Source: Frankia sp. AgB1.9
Lineage (GTDB): Bacteria > Actinomycetota > Actinomycetes > Frankiales > Frankiaceae
NCBI RefSeq assembly: GCF_016786355.1
Contig: NZ_JADWYX010000001.1
Span: 120,758-184,757 of the forward strand
DNA length: 64,000 bases
Direction of reading: 5' to 3'
Shown here: piece by piece, positions 32,848-43,159 of the stretch
Layout of the letters: each line of letters starts with the position of its first letter
How positions within the stretch are numbered: position 1 is the first letter of the stretch
Notes under the pieces: model-generated
The model's input: the letters and a program-made list of their open reading frames with translations, nothing else
The model's database searches: none
What the model was told of the DNA's origin: nothing
Program-made: the position numbers and the translations under genes

Positions 32848-33687
32848 TCAGGGCGAGTGGCAGCCGTAGAGGGTGTCGAAGTTGTCGGTGAAGACGTGCC
32901 GGGCCAGCTCCCCGTCGCCGACGGCCGCCGCGAGCCGGGCGAGCTCCCCCGGGTGGTCGCCCCAGGGCTCGTCGCTGGCGAACAGCAGCCGGTCGTGGCC
33001 GAGGCCGCGCCGTTCGATCTCGGTGGCCAGCCAGCGGGGCGCGAAGCCGACCGCCCAGCTGGTGTCGGTGTAGACCCGCTTGCCGGCGGCGATCCAGTCG
33101 AAGAACCGGCCGCCGATCAGCTTGATGTGCCCGCTGACGCCGCCACCCAGGTGCACGAGGTGAATACGCACGTCGTCGGCGTACCGGTCGACGAGGTGCC
33201 CGACGACGTCGATGTCGGAGGCGGCGCCCGGCGAGGTGTGGACGTGCACCACCAGGTCGCGCGCCGCCGCTGTGGCGAAGATCGCGTCCAGCTGGGGTGC
33301 GCAGTCGGCGGCGTCGGCGCGGCCGCCGAGCAGGAAGCTCAGCTTCAGCGCCGCGACGCCCCGTTCGTCGGCGAGCCGGAGCGCCTGCTCGGTGAGCGCC
33401 GCGTCCGCGGGCCGTGGCGACACCCACAGGCCGGCCCGGATCCGGTCGTCGGCCTGGGCCGCCTCGACGCACAGCTCGTTGAAGCCGAAGGTGACCGCGA
33501 CGTCTGGGACGCCGTAGTTCGGGATGACCAGCGCCCTGGCGGTGCCTTCCCGGTCCAGGTCGGCGCGCAGCTCGGCGAGGGTGCCACGGGCCGAGACATC
33601 CGGCGTCACCGGCGGCCCGCCGTAGAAGGCGAAGGCGGGAAGTACTCCGAGATGTCGGTGCGCGTCGCGCACCTCTCGCAGCGGCAC
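32848..33687 (-). CDS. Amidohydrolase family metal-dependent hydrolase
   Basis: A 279-residue amidohydrolase_2-type TIM-barrel protein. Likely metal ligands are the N-terminal HxH in RDAHRHLGV, His in VVHVHTSPG, His in HLVHLGGG and the late Asp in LLFASDEPWGDH. The start is GTG 33687. It lies 171 bases upstream of the Sll0783-like gene on the same strand, so it could be co-transcribed with the Nit1 cluster, but this gene is not one of the usual members. Hydrolysis or decarboxylation of a small amide or carboxylate is the general family activity; the substrate is unknown. Confidence 0.82.
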   Translation of the reverse strand: MPLREVRDAHRHLGVLPAFAFYGGPPVTPDVSARGTLAELRADLDREGTARALVIPNYGVPDVAVTFGFNELCVEAAQADDRIRAGLWVSPRPADAALTEQALRLADERGVAALKLSFLLGGRADAADCAPQLDAIFATAAARDLVVHVHTSPGAASDIDVVGHLVDRYADDVRIHLVHLGGGVSGHIKLIGGRFFDWIAAGKRVYTDTSWAVGFAPRWLATEIERRGLGHDRLLFASDEPWGDHPGELARLAAAVGDGELARHVFTDNFDTLYGCHSP

Positions 33688-34436
33688 ACCTCACAGTGAA
33701 GCAGACAATCGTTTCCGTGAGGCAGCTGAGCGAACACAGTTACCAGATGGTGACCCGAAGGTGCCATCGACGATCTGTTCGGGCGCGTCTAGCTGCTGGA
33801 ATTCCAGATGTGGGTTGGCGAGAGCGGAACTCGTGTTGCGGAAAGTTGTCGCACCAATTCGGAGCGTAGAAGTAGTACGTCCGCCTAGAGGTAAAAGTAG
33901 AGACTTTGGTCCCATCCACCTGGACGTTCGGGGGACGTAGTGTGAAGCCACGCCCCGATGGACCGGATCTCCTGCGTTCCCCCCGTACGTCAGGAGTAAA
34001 TGGACTGTCGGGGCGTCCACATTTTTGCGGACTTTTGTTCGCTTCTGCGCATTCTCGAACTTCTACGCGCTATTGCCGCCGGTTAAGTCAGATCGGCCGG
34101 ACCGCCCCTCGCTCTCGCCTTTCCTGGCGGCGGTTCTTTTTGTTCTCGTGAGGCCGTTTTCGGCCGAGGTGTCGGGAAAGGGCCGGAGCAAGCCAAACGG
34201 TCCGGCAAAGTCGGGGCTTCTGGATCTCGCGCGACGGATACGACGGGCCGCAGTGGCCGAGAGCGGTTAACGTCTGCTGACGGTGCCGGTGCCGAACGGG
34301 GGCGGATCGCGGATCCTCCGGGCGATGCCGCGCCGTCGGCGATCCGGGCGGTCGGCGGTCCGGGGGCCTAGGAACCTGGCCGGCCGCGAGCACCCGAAAT
34401 CGGTGCGAGGCGCGATCGGGGAGACAGGGGGAACTG
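33688..34436. other. 749-base non-coding stretch between divergent clusters
   Basis: This region is visibly poorer in G+C than its surroundings. No convincing gene is seen; short open frames on both strands lack ribosome sites and family features. It must hold the leftward promoter for the amidohydrolase/Nit1 side and the rightward promoter for the aminotransferase operon. A hairpin-like pair GGACCGCC (34099-34106) and GGCGGTTC (34129-34136), followed by TTTTT (34137-34141), could be a rightward terminator or attenuator. Confidence 0.45.
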
Positions 34437-35567
34437 GTGCAGGTGCCAGCGGCGAGAATCGTCTTCTCCGAGGCGGACCGTGCCGAGATCGCGGCGGCGA
34501 CGGCCGAAATCCTGGCCACCGGTCAGCTCACCCTCGGCCCGTACACCCGTGAGTTCGAGGACGCCTTCGCGCGGACGCACGCCGCTCCGTTCGCGATCGC
34601 GGTGAACAGCGGGACGGCCGCCCTGGAGATCATCCTGCGGGCCGTGGACGTGGCGGGGGCCGACGTCGTGCTGCCGACGAACACCTTCGCGGCGACCGCG
34701 TTCGCCGTGCAGCGCGCCGGTGGGCGGCCGGTGTTCGCGGACGTCGACCCGGACACCTTCGCGCTGTCGGCAGAGACCGTCGCCGAGGTGCTGACCGAGC
34801 GGACGAAGGCCGTCGTCGTCGTCCACGTCGGCGGGCTCATCCCGGCCGGAATCGGCACGCTCCAGGCGCTGTGCGGCGAGCGTGGGCTGGCCCTCGTCGA
34901 GGACGCCGCGCACGCGCACGGCTCCCAGCGCGCCGGCCAGTACGCCGGCCAGTTCGGCGTCGCCGCCGCCTTCTCGTTCTACCCGACGAAGGTCATCACC
35001 AGCGGTGAGGGTGGCATGATCGTCACCTCCGACGATCGGATCCGGGATGAGGCGCTTCTTTACCGGGACCAGGGGAAAGCGGGTTTCCTGGGCAACGTCC
35101 ACATTCGCCAGGGTTACGCGTGGCGGATGAGTGAGATCCATGCCGTCACCGGGCTCGTACATCTGCGCCGACTGCCGGAATTTCTCGGGGTCCGGGCTCG
35201 GATTGCCGCCCGCTACGACGCGGCGATCGACGCGAACCCCGGCCTGGACCGGCCGCGGACACCACGCGCCGACGTGAACAACTACTACAAGTACATAGTG
35301 CTGCCGAGTTCCGGTGTGGACCGGACATCTCTGCGCAAGGAGCTCAAGGAAAAGCATGGAGTGGGTCTTGCCGGCGAGGTCTACGAGGCCCCGCTGCACC
35401 AGCAGCCGGTCTTCGAGAACCTCGCCGCGGGGGCGCTTCCCGTCGCCGAGGACGTCTGCGCCCGGCATATCTGCCTGCCCATCCATTCGGATATGACGGA
35501 CGCCGAGGCCGACCACGTTCTCACCGGCCTCTCCGGGGCGCTGAGAGCGCAGTTGCTGACCGGCTGA
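34437..35567 (+). CDS. DegT/DnrJ/EryC1/StrS sugar aminotransferase
   Basis: A 376-residue PLP-dependent aminotransferase of the sugar-transaminase family. It has LTLGPYTREFEDAFA, NSGTAALEIILRA, LPTNTFAATAFAV, VEDAAHAHGS, and the PLP Lys in SFYPTKVITSGEGG. GTG 34437 follows AGGGGGA at 34426-34432. Members convert keto-sugar nucleotides to amino sugars for polysaccharides, glycolipids or glycosylated natural products. The epimerase, glycosyltransferase and membrane protein downstream support an aminosugar pathway; the sugar is not deducible. Confidence 0.92.
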   Translation: MQVPAARIVFSEADRAEIAAATAEILATGQLTLGPYTREFEDAFARTHAAPFAIAVNSGTAALEIILRAVDVAGADVVLPTNTFAATAFAVQRAGGRPVFADVDPDTFALSAETVAEVLTERTKAVVVVHVGGLIPAGIGTLQALCGERGLALVEDAAHAHGSQRAGQYAGQFGVAAAFSFYPTKVITSGEGGMIVTSDDRIRDEALLYRDQGKAGFLGNVHIRQGYAWRMSEIHAVTGLVHLRRLPEFLGVRARIAARYDAAIDANPGLDRPRTPRADVNNYYKYIVLPSSGVDRTSLRKELKEKHGVGLAGEVYEAPLHQQPVFENLAAGALPVAEDVCARHICLPIHSDMTDAEADHVLTGLSGALRAQLLTG

Positions 35568-35738
35568 GGAAACTCCAGGCTTTGTCCTCGCCGACCGGCG
35601 GCTCGACGCGTGACGCACGTCCTCGGCCGTCGCGAGCGGGACTTCTCCCGTCTCCCCGCGCAGATCCGCGAGCCGTCGCCGTCGCGGTCGTTCTCGTCCG
35701 GCCGTCCCGGCGGAGGTTCCCCCGTTTGGAGCACTGAC

Positions 35739-36863
35739 ATGCGAGTTGCTGTTACTGGCGGTTCCGGCTTCATCGGCGCGCACGTGGTCGACCGGCTGCT
35801 CGACGCGGGCCACGAGGTACGTGCGCTGGACCTGGCCGTGAACGGCGCCGACACGCGGGCCGACCACCGGGTCGTCGACGTCCTCGACCTCGAGGCCGTG
35901 GCCGGCGCGTTCGACGGCTGCGACGCGGTCTTCCACATCGCCGGCATGTCGAACGTCGACCTGGCCTTCGCCGACCCGGTCGGCACCGTGCGGCTCAACG
36001 TCGAGGGCACCGGCAACGTCTGCGAGGCCGCCCGCCGGACCGGGGTGCGCCGGGTGCTGTTCGCCAGCACGGTCTGGGTCTACGGCGCCGTGCCCGACGC
36101 CGACGGGAGGCCCGAGGTCGGCGCGGCGGGCGGCGAGGGCCTGACCGAGGACTCCGTCATCGAGCTCGGCCGGGCCGGCCATGTCTACACGTCGACCAAG
36201 CTGGCGGCCGAGCTGCTGCTGCACAGCTACCGGGAGACCTACGGCCTGCCGTTCACGATCCTGCGCTACGGGATCCCGTACGGTCCCGGGATGCGCGACG
36301 AGCTGGTGCTGGCCCGCTTCGTCGCCCGCGCGGTCGCTGGCGAGCCGCTCACGGTCGCCGGCGACGGGCAACAGTTCCGTCGGTACGTCTACGTCCGTGA
36401 CCTGGCCGACGCGCACGTCCGCGCGTTGACCGCGCCCGCGGCGGAGAACGAGACGATCGCGCTGGAAGGCGCCGAGCGGATCAGCGTCCTCGACATGGCT
36501 GAGGCCGTTCGGGCCCACTTCCCGGGCGTCGAGATCGAGCACGTACCGGCCAGGCCCGGCGACTACCGTGGCCGCGAGGTGTCCGCCGAGCGGGCCGCCA
36601 GGCTGCTCGACTGGCGGCCGACGACGACCTTCCACGACGGGGTGCGCCAGTACGTCGACTGGTACCGCGCCAACCGGGCCGACGATAAGACGGACAAGCA
36701 GGCGGAACAGGCGGGCGTCAAAGGGTCGCCGGCCGGACGGCCGCGCAGGCCGGCCGCGCCCAGCGACGACGCGACCGCCCGCAAGCCCAGCCGGCAGGAC
36801 GGCGCGCCGGCCACGCCGTCGGCACGCCGCGCCGGCCTGGCGGCCAGCCCGGTGGAGCGGTGA
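35739..36863 (+). CDS. NAD-dependent epimerase/dehydratase
   Basis: A 374-residue extended-SDR protein. The NAD motif VAVTGGSGFIGAHV is at the N-terminus, the catalytic pair is YTSTK, and RYGIPYGPG and YVYVRDLADAHV are typical of sugar-nucleotide epimerases. The start ATG 35739 is chosen because the protein then opens at the Rossmann strand; upstream in-frame sequence is low-complexity. The last 55 residues are a Lys/Arg/Pro-rich tail not found in the core family. The stop overlaps the next gene's ATG (TGATG), so the glycosyltransferase is coupled to it. Confidence 0.9.
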   Translation: MRVAVTGGSGFIGAHVVDRLLDAGHEVRALDLAVNGADTRADHRVVDVLDLEAVAGAFDGCDAVFHIAGMSNVDLAFADPVGTVRLNVEGTGNVCEAARRTGVRRVLFASTVWVYGAVPDADGRPEVGAAGGEGLTEDSVIELGRAGHVYTSTKLAAELLLHSYRETYGLPFTILRYGIPYGPGMRDELVLARFVARAVAGEPLTVAGDGQQFRRYVYVRDLADAHVRALTAPAAENETIALEGAERISVLDMAEAVRAHFPGVEIEHVPARPGDYRGREVSAERAARLLDWRPTTTFHDGVRQYVDWYRANRADDKTDKQAEQAGVKGSPAGRPRRPAAPSDDATARKPSRQDGAPATPSARRAGLAASPVER

Positions 36864-38164
36864 TGGCCGCCGAGTCCGCCTGGCCCGCCCGTGGCGCCCG
36901 GATCGGGGACCCGGCTCAGGTCCCGACCGTCCCGTTCCGGCCCGAGGACGTGCCGACCCTGCCTGACCCGGGATCCGGTCCCGGGCGGGCGGGCCAGGCC
37001 CGGTCGGCCGGTGGCCCGTACCCCGGGGTGCGCGGGTTCGACGTCCCGTTCGCGCGCCCGCGCCCGAGCGGCGGCGCCCTGCTACTGACGGGCTCGCTCG
37101 GCATGGGGCACCACGTGATGGCCCAGGCCTGCGCCGCCTCGCTGGAGGCCCGCCAGATGCGGGTCCGCACGCTGGACAGCCTGCGGATGCTCGGCGGGCC
37201 GGGCGGGCGGCTCGGCGAGGCGGTGTTCCGCGGGATGCTGGAGGTCCCCGGCCTCTACGACGCGTTTCACTTCAACCAGTTGCGGACCGGCGGCCGGGTC
37301 GCGACCGCGATCGACGCCCTGTCCAGCCGCTTCCTGGTGCCGCGGATGCGCGACGAGCTGACGCGGGAGCCGGTGAGCGTCGTCATCTCCGTCTTCGCCA
37401 CCGGCGCGGCCGCCGCCAGCCGGGTCAAGGCCGACTTCCCCGGCCTGGTCACGGTGGTGTTCTGCACGGACGTCTGCCCGCATCGGCTTTGGGTGCACCA
37501 GAACACGGACCTCTACCTGGTCACCTCGCCGACGGCGATGCGCTACGTCCGTCGGTTCCACCCGCGCGCCGAGATCGCCGTCGTCCCGACGCCGGTGCGG
37601 GCCCCGTTCTACGAGGCGCCGACGCAGCGGGACGCCCGGCTCGCCTTCGGCATCCCGCTGGAGGCGCGCTGCGTGCTGCTGATGTCCGGCGCCTGGGGCC
37701 TCGGCCCGCTCGTCGCGGCGGCCGAGGCGATGGCGGCGGCCGGCGTCTGGGTCTTCGCCGTCGCCGGGCACAACGCCAAGCTGGCCCGCCGGCTCGCGGC
37801 GCTGGCCGAGCGGGAGCACCGGGTGATCCCGTTTGGCTTCACCGACCGGATTCCCCAGCTCATGGCGGCCGCCGACCTGGTCGTGACCTCGTCAGGCGAC
37901 ACCTGCAGCGAGGCGCGGGTCGTCGGGCGCGACCTGCTGCTGCTGGACGTCGTGCCGGGCCACGGCCGGGACAACCTGCAGGGGGAGCTGGAGAAGGGCG
38001 GCGCGGAGATCGCCGGCCGCGACCCGCGTGCCCTCACCCGCTCGGTGCTGGCCGCGCTCGACGGGGTGCGGCCGCCGACCACACGGGTAACCCGCGGGCC
38101 CCGGGAGTGGGAAGACGCCTTTGGCAAAGCGTTGGCCGTCGTCGGCCTGACCCCTGGTCGGTGA
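36863..38164 (+). CDS. MGDG-synthase-like (GT28-type) glycosyltransferase
   Basis: A 433-residue GT-B protein. After a 65-residue Pro/Arg-rich leader it shows the MGDG-synthase-type entry GALLLTGSLGMGHHVMAQAC, a VVISVFATGAAAASRV strand, FCTDVCPHRLW, and the C-terminal donor domain CVLLMSGAWGLGP, IPFGFTDRIPQLMAAADLVV, TSSGDTCSEARVVGRDLLLL. Relatives add sugars to diacylglycerol or related lipids at the membrane. Together with the upstream aminotransferase and epimerase it could build an unusual glycolipid (inference). Confidence 0.82.
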   Translation: MAAESAWPARGARIGDPAQVPTVPFRPEDVPTLPDPGSGPGRAGQARSAGGPYPGVRGFDVPFARPRPSGGALLLTGSLGMGHHVMAQACAASLEARQMRVRTLDSLRMLGGPGGRLGEAVFRGMLEVPGLYDAFHFNQLRTGGRVATAIDALSSRFLVPRMRDELTREPVSVVISVFATGAAAASRVKADFPGLVTVVFCTDVCPHRLWVHQNTDLYLVTSPTAMRYVRRFHPRAEIAVVPTPVRAPFYEAPTQRDARLAFGIPLEARCVLLMSGAWGLGPLVAAAEAMAAAGVWVFAVAGHNAKLARRLAALAEREHRVIPFGFTDRIPQLMAAADLVVTSSGDTCSEARVVGRDLLLLDVVPGHGRDNLQGELEKGGAEIAGRDPRALTRSVLAALDGVRPPTTRVTRGPREWEDAFGKALAVVGLTPGR

Positions 38165-38198
38165 TCGACGCTTCTCGCGGGCTCGGTGGGGGAGGTCG

Positions 38199-39179
38199 GT
38201 GAGCGCGGCAATCGGGTACGGGCTGCCGGCGACGATCGGTTCGGCGGCGTTGTACGGGGTCGCGCCGTTGGTGCAGGCGAGGGCGGCTCGTCGCGAACAG
38301 GCCGGCCGCGGGCTCGGGCTCGGCCTGCTCGCGCGGCTCGTCCGTCGGCCGCTGTGGCTGGTCGGCCTCGCGGTGGAGACGGCCGCCTTCCTGCTGGAGG
38401 TGTACGCGTTGTCGGTCGCGCCGGTGGCGCTGGTCGGCCCGGTGATGGCACTCGACATGATCGTGTTCACCCTGCTGGCCGGTCGCGCGCTGCGTGAACA
38501 CCTCAGCCATGCCGGGGCGGTGGCGATCTGCCTGATGGTCGCGGGAGTCGCGCTCCTTGCCTACGCGTTCGCGCGGCACGGCGGTGTCGGATCGATGGCC
38601 AGCACGAGGGTTCTGCTGCTGTTCCTGTCCATCGGGCTGGTGTTCGCGCTGCTGGCCGCGCTCGGCGCGAACCACGCCGCCCTCGGCGGACGGGTGACGA
38701 CCGCGGCGTTCGGGTTCGGTGTCGCGGCCGGGGTCGCCTACGCGATCGCGACGCTCGCGACCCGCCAGTTCGGACTGGCCCTCGACGAGCGCCGCTCCAG
38801 CGGGGAACTCATCGCCTCCTACGCGTTGGATCTGCTGAGCGGGCCGGCCTTCTACCTGCTGATCGTGTTCTCCGTGCTGGCGATCGGCCTGGAGCAGCGC
38901 GGCCTGCAGGGGCAGGCCGCAGTGATCGCCTTCCCGGTGACCAGCGGCATCTCCGCCTTCCTGCCGGTGGTGCTGGGCCTGACGCTGTTCGACGAGCCAG
39001 TCCCGACCGGCCCGCACCTCGTCGCCTTCGTCGCCGCGCTGGTGCTCATCGCGGCCGGGATCGCGGGCCTCGCGCGGGACAGGGTGGCCGCCGTGGCCGA
39101 GAGCGACGGACAATCGGCCGGTATGCCGCGTCCTGGGGGCACCCGTCGCGCAGATGGCACGCCGGCCACCAAAGCGTGA
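38199..39179 (+). CDS. DMT-superfamily-like multi-helix membrane protein
   Basis: A 326-residue polytopic membrane protein with about nine or ten predicted helices arranged as two similar halves, as in the drug/metabolite transporter superfamily and the related DMT-like proteins of actinobacteria. Typical segments are VALVGPVMALDMIVFTLLAG and VIAFPVTSGISAFLPVVLGL. GTG 38199 is preceded by GGGGGAGG. The C-terminal 40 residues are hydrophilic. It ends the aminotransferase-epimerase-glycosyltransferase run, 34 bases downstream of the glycosyltransferase, and may export or flip its product (inference). Confidence 0.78.
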   Translation: MSAAIGYGLPATIGSAALYGVAPLVQARAARREQAGRGLGLGLLARLVRRPLWLVGLAVETAAFLLEVYALSVAPVALVGPVMALDMIVFTLLAGRALREHLSHAGAVAICLMVAGVALLAYAFARHGGVGSMASTRVLLLFLSIGLVFALLAALGANHAALGGRVTTAAFGFGVAAGVAYAIATLATRQFGLALDERRSSGELIASYALDLLSGPAFYLLIVFSVLAIGLEQRGLQGQAAVIAFPVTSGISAFLPVVLGLTLFDEPVPTGPHLVAFVAALVLIAAGIAGLARDRVAAVAESDGQSAGMPRPGGTRRADGTPATKA

Positions 39180-39227
39180 CCGGCCGTGTGCTTACTGTTA
39201 TCAATGGTTCAGGCCGGCCGCCCGGGT

Positions 39228-40004
39228 TCACCCCCCGATCGCCCGGGCGCCCGGCCGTCCACCCGTTGCCCCGACTGTCTGCCGCCCCCGCTGTCGATGC
39301 GGTGTCGGGCGCAGCATCGCCGGATGCAGCAGCGGCGCGGCGCCGAGGCGGAACAGTTCGGCGGGCCGGCCGCCGTCCACCCGGCTGGTCTGGCCGGTGG
39401 GGACGAGAAACCCGGCCGACGACGTCACCTTGCGGTGAAAGTTGCGCGGGTCCAGGCGGGTGTCCCAGACCAGCTCGTAGACCCGGCGCAGCTGGGCGAC
39501 GGTGAACTCCGGCGGGCAGAACGCGGTGGCCACCGGGCTGTATTCGATCTTGGAGCGGGCCCGCTCCACCCCGTCCCGCAGGATCTCCAGATGGTCGAAC
39601 GCCAGCGCGTCCGGCTGGCTGCCGCCCGCGAGCAGCGGGCTGACCGGGGCCCAGTGGCTGGCGGCCGCGTCCGTGCCGGCAACCGGGTTGGGCAGGTCGG
39701 GCGCGAGCGCCAGGAACGCCACCGACACCACCCGGCCGCGCGGGTCGCGGCCCGGGTCGGCGTAGGTCGCGAGCTGCTCCAGGTGGCCGGGCTGCTGGTG
39801 GACCCCGGTCTCCTCGGCGAGCTCCCGGGTCGCGGCGTCCCGCAGCTGCTCGTCCGGGCCGACGAATCCTCCGGGCAGGGCCAGCCGGCCGGCGAACGGC
39901 GGGTACGCGCGCCGGACGAGCAGGGTGCACAGCTCGTCGTCCCGCAGCGTCAGCACGACGAGGTCGACGGCCATCAGCACCGGTGCCGGGGGCTGCACTG
40001 TCAT
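39228..40004 (-). CDS. Nudix-domain / winged-helix regulator (NrtR-like)
   Basis: A 258-residue protein. The N-terminal Nudix domain has the box GGFVGPDEQLRDAATRELAEETG split as GGFVGPDEQL and RDAATRELAEETG, with all catalytic Glu present. Residues about 155-210 (FCPPEFTVAQLRRVYELVWD, PRNFHRKVTSSAGFLVP) match the winged-helix domain of NrtR-type proteins, which regulate NAD metabolism and sense ADP-ribose. ATG 40004 is chosen over an in-frame start 16 codons upstream because it leaves the promoter free. It is divergent from SPFH and NAD kinase genes across a 9-bp inverted repeat, matching an NAD-linked regulator. The intact Nudix box means enzymatic activity is also possible. Confidence 0.83.
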   Translation of the reverse strand: MTVQPPAPVLMAVDLVVLTLRDDELCTLLVRRAYPPFAGRLALPGGFVGPDEQLRDAATRELAEETGVHQQPGHLEQLATYADPGRDPRGRVVSVAFLALAPDLPNPVAGTDAAASHWAPVSPLLAGGSQPDALAFDHLEILRDGVERARSKIEYSPVATAFCPPEFTVAQLRRVYELVWDTRLDPRNFHRKVTSSAGFLVPTGQTSRVDGGRPAELFRLGAAPLLHPAMLRPTPHRQRGRQTVGATGGRPGARAIGG

Positions 40005-40037
40005 GGAACCGACCCTACCGCTCCATCTCGTCACCTT

Positions 40038-40066
40038 GACGATAACGGACAAACCCGGTTATCGTC
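40038..40066. promoter_or_regulatory. Inverted repeat, probable operator of the Nudix regulator
   Basis: GACGATAAC (40038-40046) and GTTATCGTC (40058-40066) form a perfect 9-bp inverted repeat with an 11-base spacer, midway between the divergent Nudix and SPFH genes. It is AT-richer than its surroundings and is well placed to control both directions. Confidence 0.75.
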
Positions 40067-40090
40067 GCCATGACGAAAAGGGGTGGCCAC

Positions 40091-41143
40091 ATGGCCGACA
40101 TCAGCCGGCGACCGTTGCTGAACCACCTGCGGGGCACGCCGACCACCTATGTGCGCTTCGTGCGCGGCGGTGCCGTGCGCCGGGAGGGCGTCGGCCAGTC
40201 GTTCTGGTACCGGCCGCGCACCGCTGTCCTGTCGGAGGTCCCGGTCGACGACCGGGAGCTGCCGCTGCTGTTCCACGCCCGCACCGCCGACTTTCAGGAC
40301 GTCGCCGTCCAGGCGACGATCACCTATCGGGTCGCCGACCCGGGCCTGGCCGCCACCCGGTTGCCGTTCGACATCGACCCCGACCGCGGCGGCTGGCGAA
40401 CCGGTGTGCTGGAGCAGGTCGCCGGCATGATCACCGAGACCGCCCAGCAGTACGCGGCCGAGCTGATCGCCCGTGAGCCGCTGACCTGGGCGCTGGTCGA
40501 CGGCGTCGGCGCGGTGCGCGAGCGGGTCGGTGCCGGGCTCGTCGGGGATCCGCGGCTGGCCCAGACCGGGCTCGCCGTCGTCGGCGTGCGCGTGGTCGCG
40601 ATCCGGCCCGAGCCGGAGCTGGAGAAGGCGCTGCGCACCCCGACCCGGGAGCAGGTCCAGACCGACGCCGACCGCGCGACCTTCACCCGCCGCGCCCTGG
40701 CCGTCGAACAGGAACGCCGGATCGCCGAGAACGAGCTGCAGAACCAGATCGAGCTGGCCAAGCGGGAGGAGCAGCTCGTCATCCAGCGCGGCGCGAACGA
40801 CCAGCGGCGGATGACCGAGGAGACCGCCGTCGCGCGGATCAGCGCCGACGCGGAGGGTGAGCGCAAGCGGCTGACGGCGACCCTCGACGCGGAACGGGTG
40901 CGCACCGATGCCGCCGCGCGGGCGGACGCGCTGCGCGTCGTCGGCGCCGCCGAGGGCGCGGCCGAGGCCGCCAGGGTCGAGGCGCTGCGCGGCCTGGACC
41001 AGGCGACGCTGGTCGTGCTGGCGGTCCGGGAGCTCGCCGCGAACCTTCCGGAGATCGGCGCGCTGACCATCACCCCGGACCTGCTGACCCAGGCGATCGG
41101 CAAGCTCGCCGGCGCGACCGGGCCGGGCGGCGGCGCCGCGTGA
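40091..41143 (+). CDS. SPFH/band-7 domain protein
   Basis: A 350-residue protein with an SPFH/prohibitin-like domain (FVRGGAVRREGVGQSFWYRP, FQDVAVQATITYRVADP, VRVVAIRPEPELEKALRTP) followed by a long coiled-coil (about residues 190-300, e.g. RRIAENELQNQIELAKREEQ). No transmembrane segment is evident, so membrane association would be peripheral. ATG 40091 has AAGGGG eight bases upstream; an in-frame ATG at 40070 adds seven residues and overlaps the operator region. The stop overlaps the next gene's GTG (GTGA). SPFH proteins scaffold membrane microdomains; the link to an NAD kinase and Nudix regulator is the informative context. Confidence 0.85.
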   Translation: MADISRRPLLNHLRGTPTTYVRFVRGGAVRREGVGQSFWYRPRTAVLSEVPVDDRELPLLFHARTADFQDVAVQATITYRVADPGLAATRLPFDIDPDRGGWRTGVLEQVAGMITETAQQYAAELIAREPLTWALVDGVGAVRERVGAGLVGDPRLAQTGLAVVGVRVVAIRPEPELEKALRTPTREQVQTDADRATFTRRALAVEQERRIAENELQNQIELAKREEQLVIQRGANDQRRMTEETAVARISADAEGERKRLTATLDAERVRTDAAARADALRVVGAAEGAAEAARVEALRGLDQATLVVLAVRELAANLPEIGALTITPDLLTQAIGKLAGATGPGGGAA

Positions 41144-41814
41144 GCACGCTGCCGCCGCGGGTGGTGGTCGTCCATCGCCGGTCCGAGTACGACGAGCTGC
41201 TCGACCGGCACGGCACCGCGGGCCAGGCCGCGTTCTTCCTCGCCGGCCGCGGCCGGGACCTCGCCGACGTCGTGAGCCGGCACGAGGCGCAGCTCGCCGC
41301 TCGGCGGGCCGTCGCGGCGGCGGCCCCGCCGGCCTGGCGGCGCGGCGAGGTCGAACGGGCCGACCTGGACCGTTTCCTGTTCGGCCCGGAGGACATCGTC
41401 GTCTGCGTCGGCCAGGACGGGCTGGTCGCCAACGTCGCGAAGTACGTCGAGCATCAGCCGGTCGTCGGGATCAACCCGGAACCGGGCCGCAACCCGGGGG
41501 TGCTGGTCCGCCACGAACCGGGGCAGGCGGGGAGCCTGCTCGCGGCCGCGGCCCGGCTGCTCCCGCCCGGCGCCGGGCCGGCCGGGCCACCTCCGTTGAC
41601 CATGGTCGAGGCGGTGGCGGACGACGGGCAGCGGCTCGTCGCGCTCAACGAGATCTTCGTCGGCGACGTCAGCCACCAGACGGCCCGGTACCTGCTGACG
41701 GTTCCGGCCGACGGCCCGACCGTCCCGCCGGGCCGCGGCCAGGCACCGACGGCCGAGCGGCAGGCGTCGTCCGGGGTGCTGGTCGGCACCGGGACCGGCG
41801 CCACCGGCTGGTGC

Positions 41815-41860
41815 GGGGGGCCGGGGGGGGGGGGGGGGGGGGCGCCGCCGCCCCCCCCCC
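41815..41860. other. Poly-G / poly-C tract, probable assembly artefact
   Basis: A run of G (41815-41820), CC, then 20 G (41823-41842), CGCCGCC and a run of C to 41860 lies between the NAD kinase and the clpX stop. It can fold as a G:C hairpin, but the loss of the kinase C-terminus exactly here suggests a collapsed or mis-joined region. Confidence 0.7.
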
Positions 41861-41866
41861 GACGCC

Positions 41867-43159
<1,293 letters not shown>

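Noticed and set aside
33691..34020. 109-codon minus-strand frame in the 749-base spacer
   Set aside because: No ribosome site or recognised motif, and composition unlike the neighbouring genes.
34368..36635. 755-codon minus-strand frame across the aminotransferase and epimerase genes
   Set aside because: Antisense shadow of two well-defined enzymes.
41815..41860. Poly-G/poly-C tract as a natural terminator between convergent NAD kinase and clpX genes
   Set aside because: Possible in principle, but a 20-G run and loss of the kinase C-terminus at the same point favour an artefact.
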